Assembly (NCBI GenBank): GCA_018241995.1
Contig: JAFECT010000013.1
Span: 124,001 to 188,000, forward strand
Length of the DNA stretch: 64,000 nucleotides
Direction: 5' to 3'
DNA from: Pseudomonadota bacterium
GTDB lineage: Bacteria; Pseudomonadota; Alphaproteobacteria; Caulobacterales; Caulobacteraceae
The notes beneath the pieces were generated by a model that saw only the letters and a list, made by a program, of their open reading frames with translations, ran no database searches and was not told the origin of the DNA. Below, in pieces: positions 62,691-64,000 of this stretch. The stretch's first letter is position 1. Each line of letters opens with the position of its first letter. A program made the translations under genes and the position numbers.

Positions 62691-64000
62691 GCGGACGGCG
62701 CGGGCGGCGCAGCAGCTGTTCGGTGAAGGTCTTGCGATGCAGCTCGGCCCAGCGCTTGGGATCGCCCGGCGCCATGCCGAACCCGCCGCGCGAGGGTCCC
62801 CTGCGCACCTGAGGCTGGGGCTGAGGCTTGAATTTGGACGCGCCGAGCTTCTTGGACTTCATGGCCATGAGCGGCTGCATGCCGAAGTCCTGCCAGTGGT
62901 CCACCCCATCCCACTTCGCAAGGTCGAGCCCGAAGATCGCCGTCAGGGGCGTGACCCAATCGAAATTGGCCTTGGTGTCGAGGTTGCCGTTGTTCAACAG
63001 CACCATGCCGTAGCCGTCGGTGGCCAGGGTGGCGGTGGCTTCATGGCTGACCATCCAGCCGCCCTTCTTGGCGCGCCATTGCGTCGGGTCAGCCTGCACG
63101 TAGGTCGCCCCGTCGAAGCCGTGATAGCCCCAACCGCCCGGATACTTCTGGCTGGCGGCCACCACCGCATCAATCCACTTCTTGACCGTAGCGGCCGACA
63201 GGCCGGCCTCTGGGTTGTCGAGGGCCAGGGAGGCGAGGAGCCGGGCCGTCTGCAGGGCTGAAGCCGAGAAGCCGCCGGCCCCGGAATAGACCTCGTAATC
63301 ATAGACGCCGTACTGCGTCGGCACGGTCGGGCGGTCGGGGGAATGCAGGCTGGGGCCGGTGTCCAGCGGCTTCAGCGGCAGAGCCTGGGCCAGGTCATAG
63401 ATCCTCAGGTGATGGCGCGCATGGCCTGAGGGCTGGTCCTGCATCAGGCTGCGGGCGCCGACCAGGCCGCTGCCCAGATTGTCCAGCAACAGCGGCCCGA
63501 TGGCCTGCTCGATCGGCGCGCCGCACAGCACGCGCACGATCTCGCCCAGCAGGAAGAAGTCGAGATTGCCGTATGCCCACGCTTGGCCGGGCGCCGTGGC
63601 GGGCGCGTCGGTCGCGGCCCAGCTGGCCATCTGGTCGCGGGTCACCGGCAGGGGCGCGCCGGCCGTGCTCGCCAGTTCGGCGCTGCGCAGTATCTTCCCC
63701 TGGTCGAGGCCCGAGGCCATGTCGAGCAGGTGCTGCACGGTGATCTGGTCGAACCCGGCGACGGCCGCTCCGCCGCCCAGCGCGTTCAGCCCCAAGATGT
63801 CCTGCACCTTGGTGTCGAGGGTGATCTTGTCCGGCCGGTCCTGCAGCAGCTTCCAGATCGCCGCTCCGGTGAACACCTTCGACACACTGGCCAGGCGCAT
63901 CGGCGTCGAGGGTGAGATCGGCGGATAGCCCTTCTCGCACTGGGTGTAGCCCGAGGCGTAGATCAGACGCGATCCGACCGTCACCGCCAGGGAGCAGCCG
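62677..64000 (-). CDS. Serine hydrolase, beta-lactamase-like fold (5' end outside window)
   Basis: The frame is open to the window edge, so the start is missing; at least 440 residues are present. The nucleophile motif is S-V-S-K in R-L-A-S-V-S-K-V-F, the second is Y-G-N in W-A-Y-G-N-L-D-F, and a G-G-W-M-V-S-H-E-A-T-A-T stretch fits the third. It is a PBP-like esterase or peptidase, akin to 23319-24419 but with little direct likeness. A basic tail (L-R-R-P-R-R-P-L-R-R-R) ends it. Its 3' end overlaps the glycosylase gene by 14 bp. Confidence 0.82.
   Translation of the reverse strand, partial: GCSLAVTVGSRLIYASGYTQCEKGYPPISPSTPMRLASVSKVFTGAAIWKLLQDRPDKITLDTKVQDILGLNALGGGAAVAGFDQITVQHLLDMASGLDQGKILRSAELASTAGAPLPVTRDQMASWAATDAPATAPGQAWAYGNLDFFLLGEIVRVLCGAPIEQAIGPLLLDNLGSGLVGARSLMQDQPSGHARHHLRIYDLAQALPLKPLDTGPSLHSPDRPTVPTQYGVYDYEVYSGAGGFSASALQTARLLASLALDNPEAGLSAATVKKWIDAVVAASQKYPGGWGYHGFDGATYVQADPTQWRAKKGGWMVSHEATATLATDGYGMVLLNNGNLDTKANFDWVTPLTAIFGLDLAKWDGVDHWQDFGMQPLMAMKSKKLGASKFKPQPQPQVRRGPSRGGFGMAPGDPKRWAELHRKTFTEQLLRRPRRPLRRR

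Overview
The window is 64 kb of high-GC, gene-dense bacterial chromosome. Gene content and protein features point to an alphaproteobacterium, most likely of the Caulobacteraceae (Caulobacter/Phenylobacterium type). The evidence is a DnaG primase without the zinc-ligand cysteines, a long acidic RpoD next to dnaG, split carA and carB with greA nearby, many exported M3/S9/M23 peptidases and serine hydrolases, and families of short intergenic palindromic repeats. No rRNA, prophage, intact insertion sequence or CRISPR array is visible. The genus is an inference.

Layout. 1-1360: end of a glycosyltransferase and an exported DUF1573 protein. 1363-4670: a sulfide/persulfide detoxification module. An ArsR-type sensor with two cysteines, a rhodanese and two half-size YeeE/YedE-like transporters read leftward. 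A persulfide dioxygenase-like hydrolase and a TauE/SafE exporter read rightward. A perfect palindrome lies between the two arms. 4697-8024: hypotheticals, divergent tRNA-Gln and tRNA-Pro, tandem small acetyltransferases and a lipoprotein. 8109-11454: DUF4870 membrane proteins, folB with a pteridine-reductase-like SDR, and a cation exchanger. 11697-15524: VOC, Nudix, EVE, DMT and uvrC. 15535-19640: an accessory-looking stretch bounded by a 60-bp decayed copy of the uvrC 3' end. It is followed by a distinctly lower-GC gene for a membrane-anchored Mrr-type nuclease with a periplasmic LprI-like domain.

19758-31178: exported M3 peptidase, an EF-hand membrane protein, lepB, a serine hydrolase, pgsA, a JmjC-like protein, a paralogous exported pair, PEBP, a phospholipase D-like protein and a metallo-hydrolase. 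31179-37470: a ParDE-type toxin-antitoxin pair beside rpoD and dnaG, then GNAT and DUF1272. 37646-48011: carA and carB flank a DUF5694 protein, an S9 peptidase, a PadR/HAAS/CPBP operon and a protein made of two TonB-plug-like repeats. 48045-54942: OmpA-like protein, a frameshifted SEC-C gene, EamA transporter, a 300-bp nested palindrome, M23 peptidase, greA with a promoter-proximal hairpin, a cytochrome b plus sulfite-oxidase-like pair, and trxB. 54968-64000: an ArsR/SRPBCC/DUF1801 operon with a clear promoter and operator, a SleB hydrolase, arfB, a broken low-molecular-weight phosphatase, YaiI, a YcaQ-like glycosylase and the start-truncated end of a serine hydrolase.

Most of the window is ordinary core genome. 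The parts most worth a second look are the LprI-TM-Mrr gene and the uvrC scar beside it, the two-promoter operator of the sulfur module, the hairpin at the start of the greA transcript, and the nested palindrome at 49669-49971. All assignments come from reading the sequence. No database search was run.
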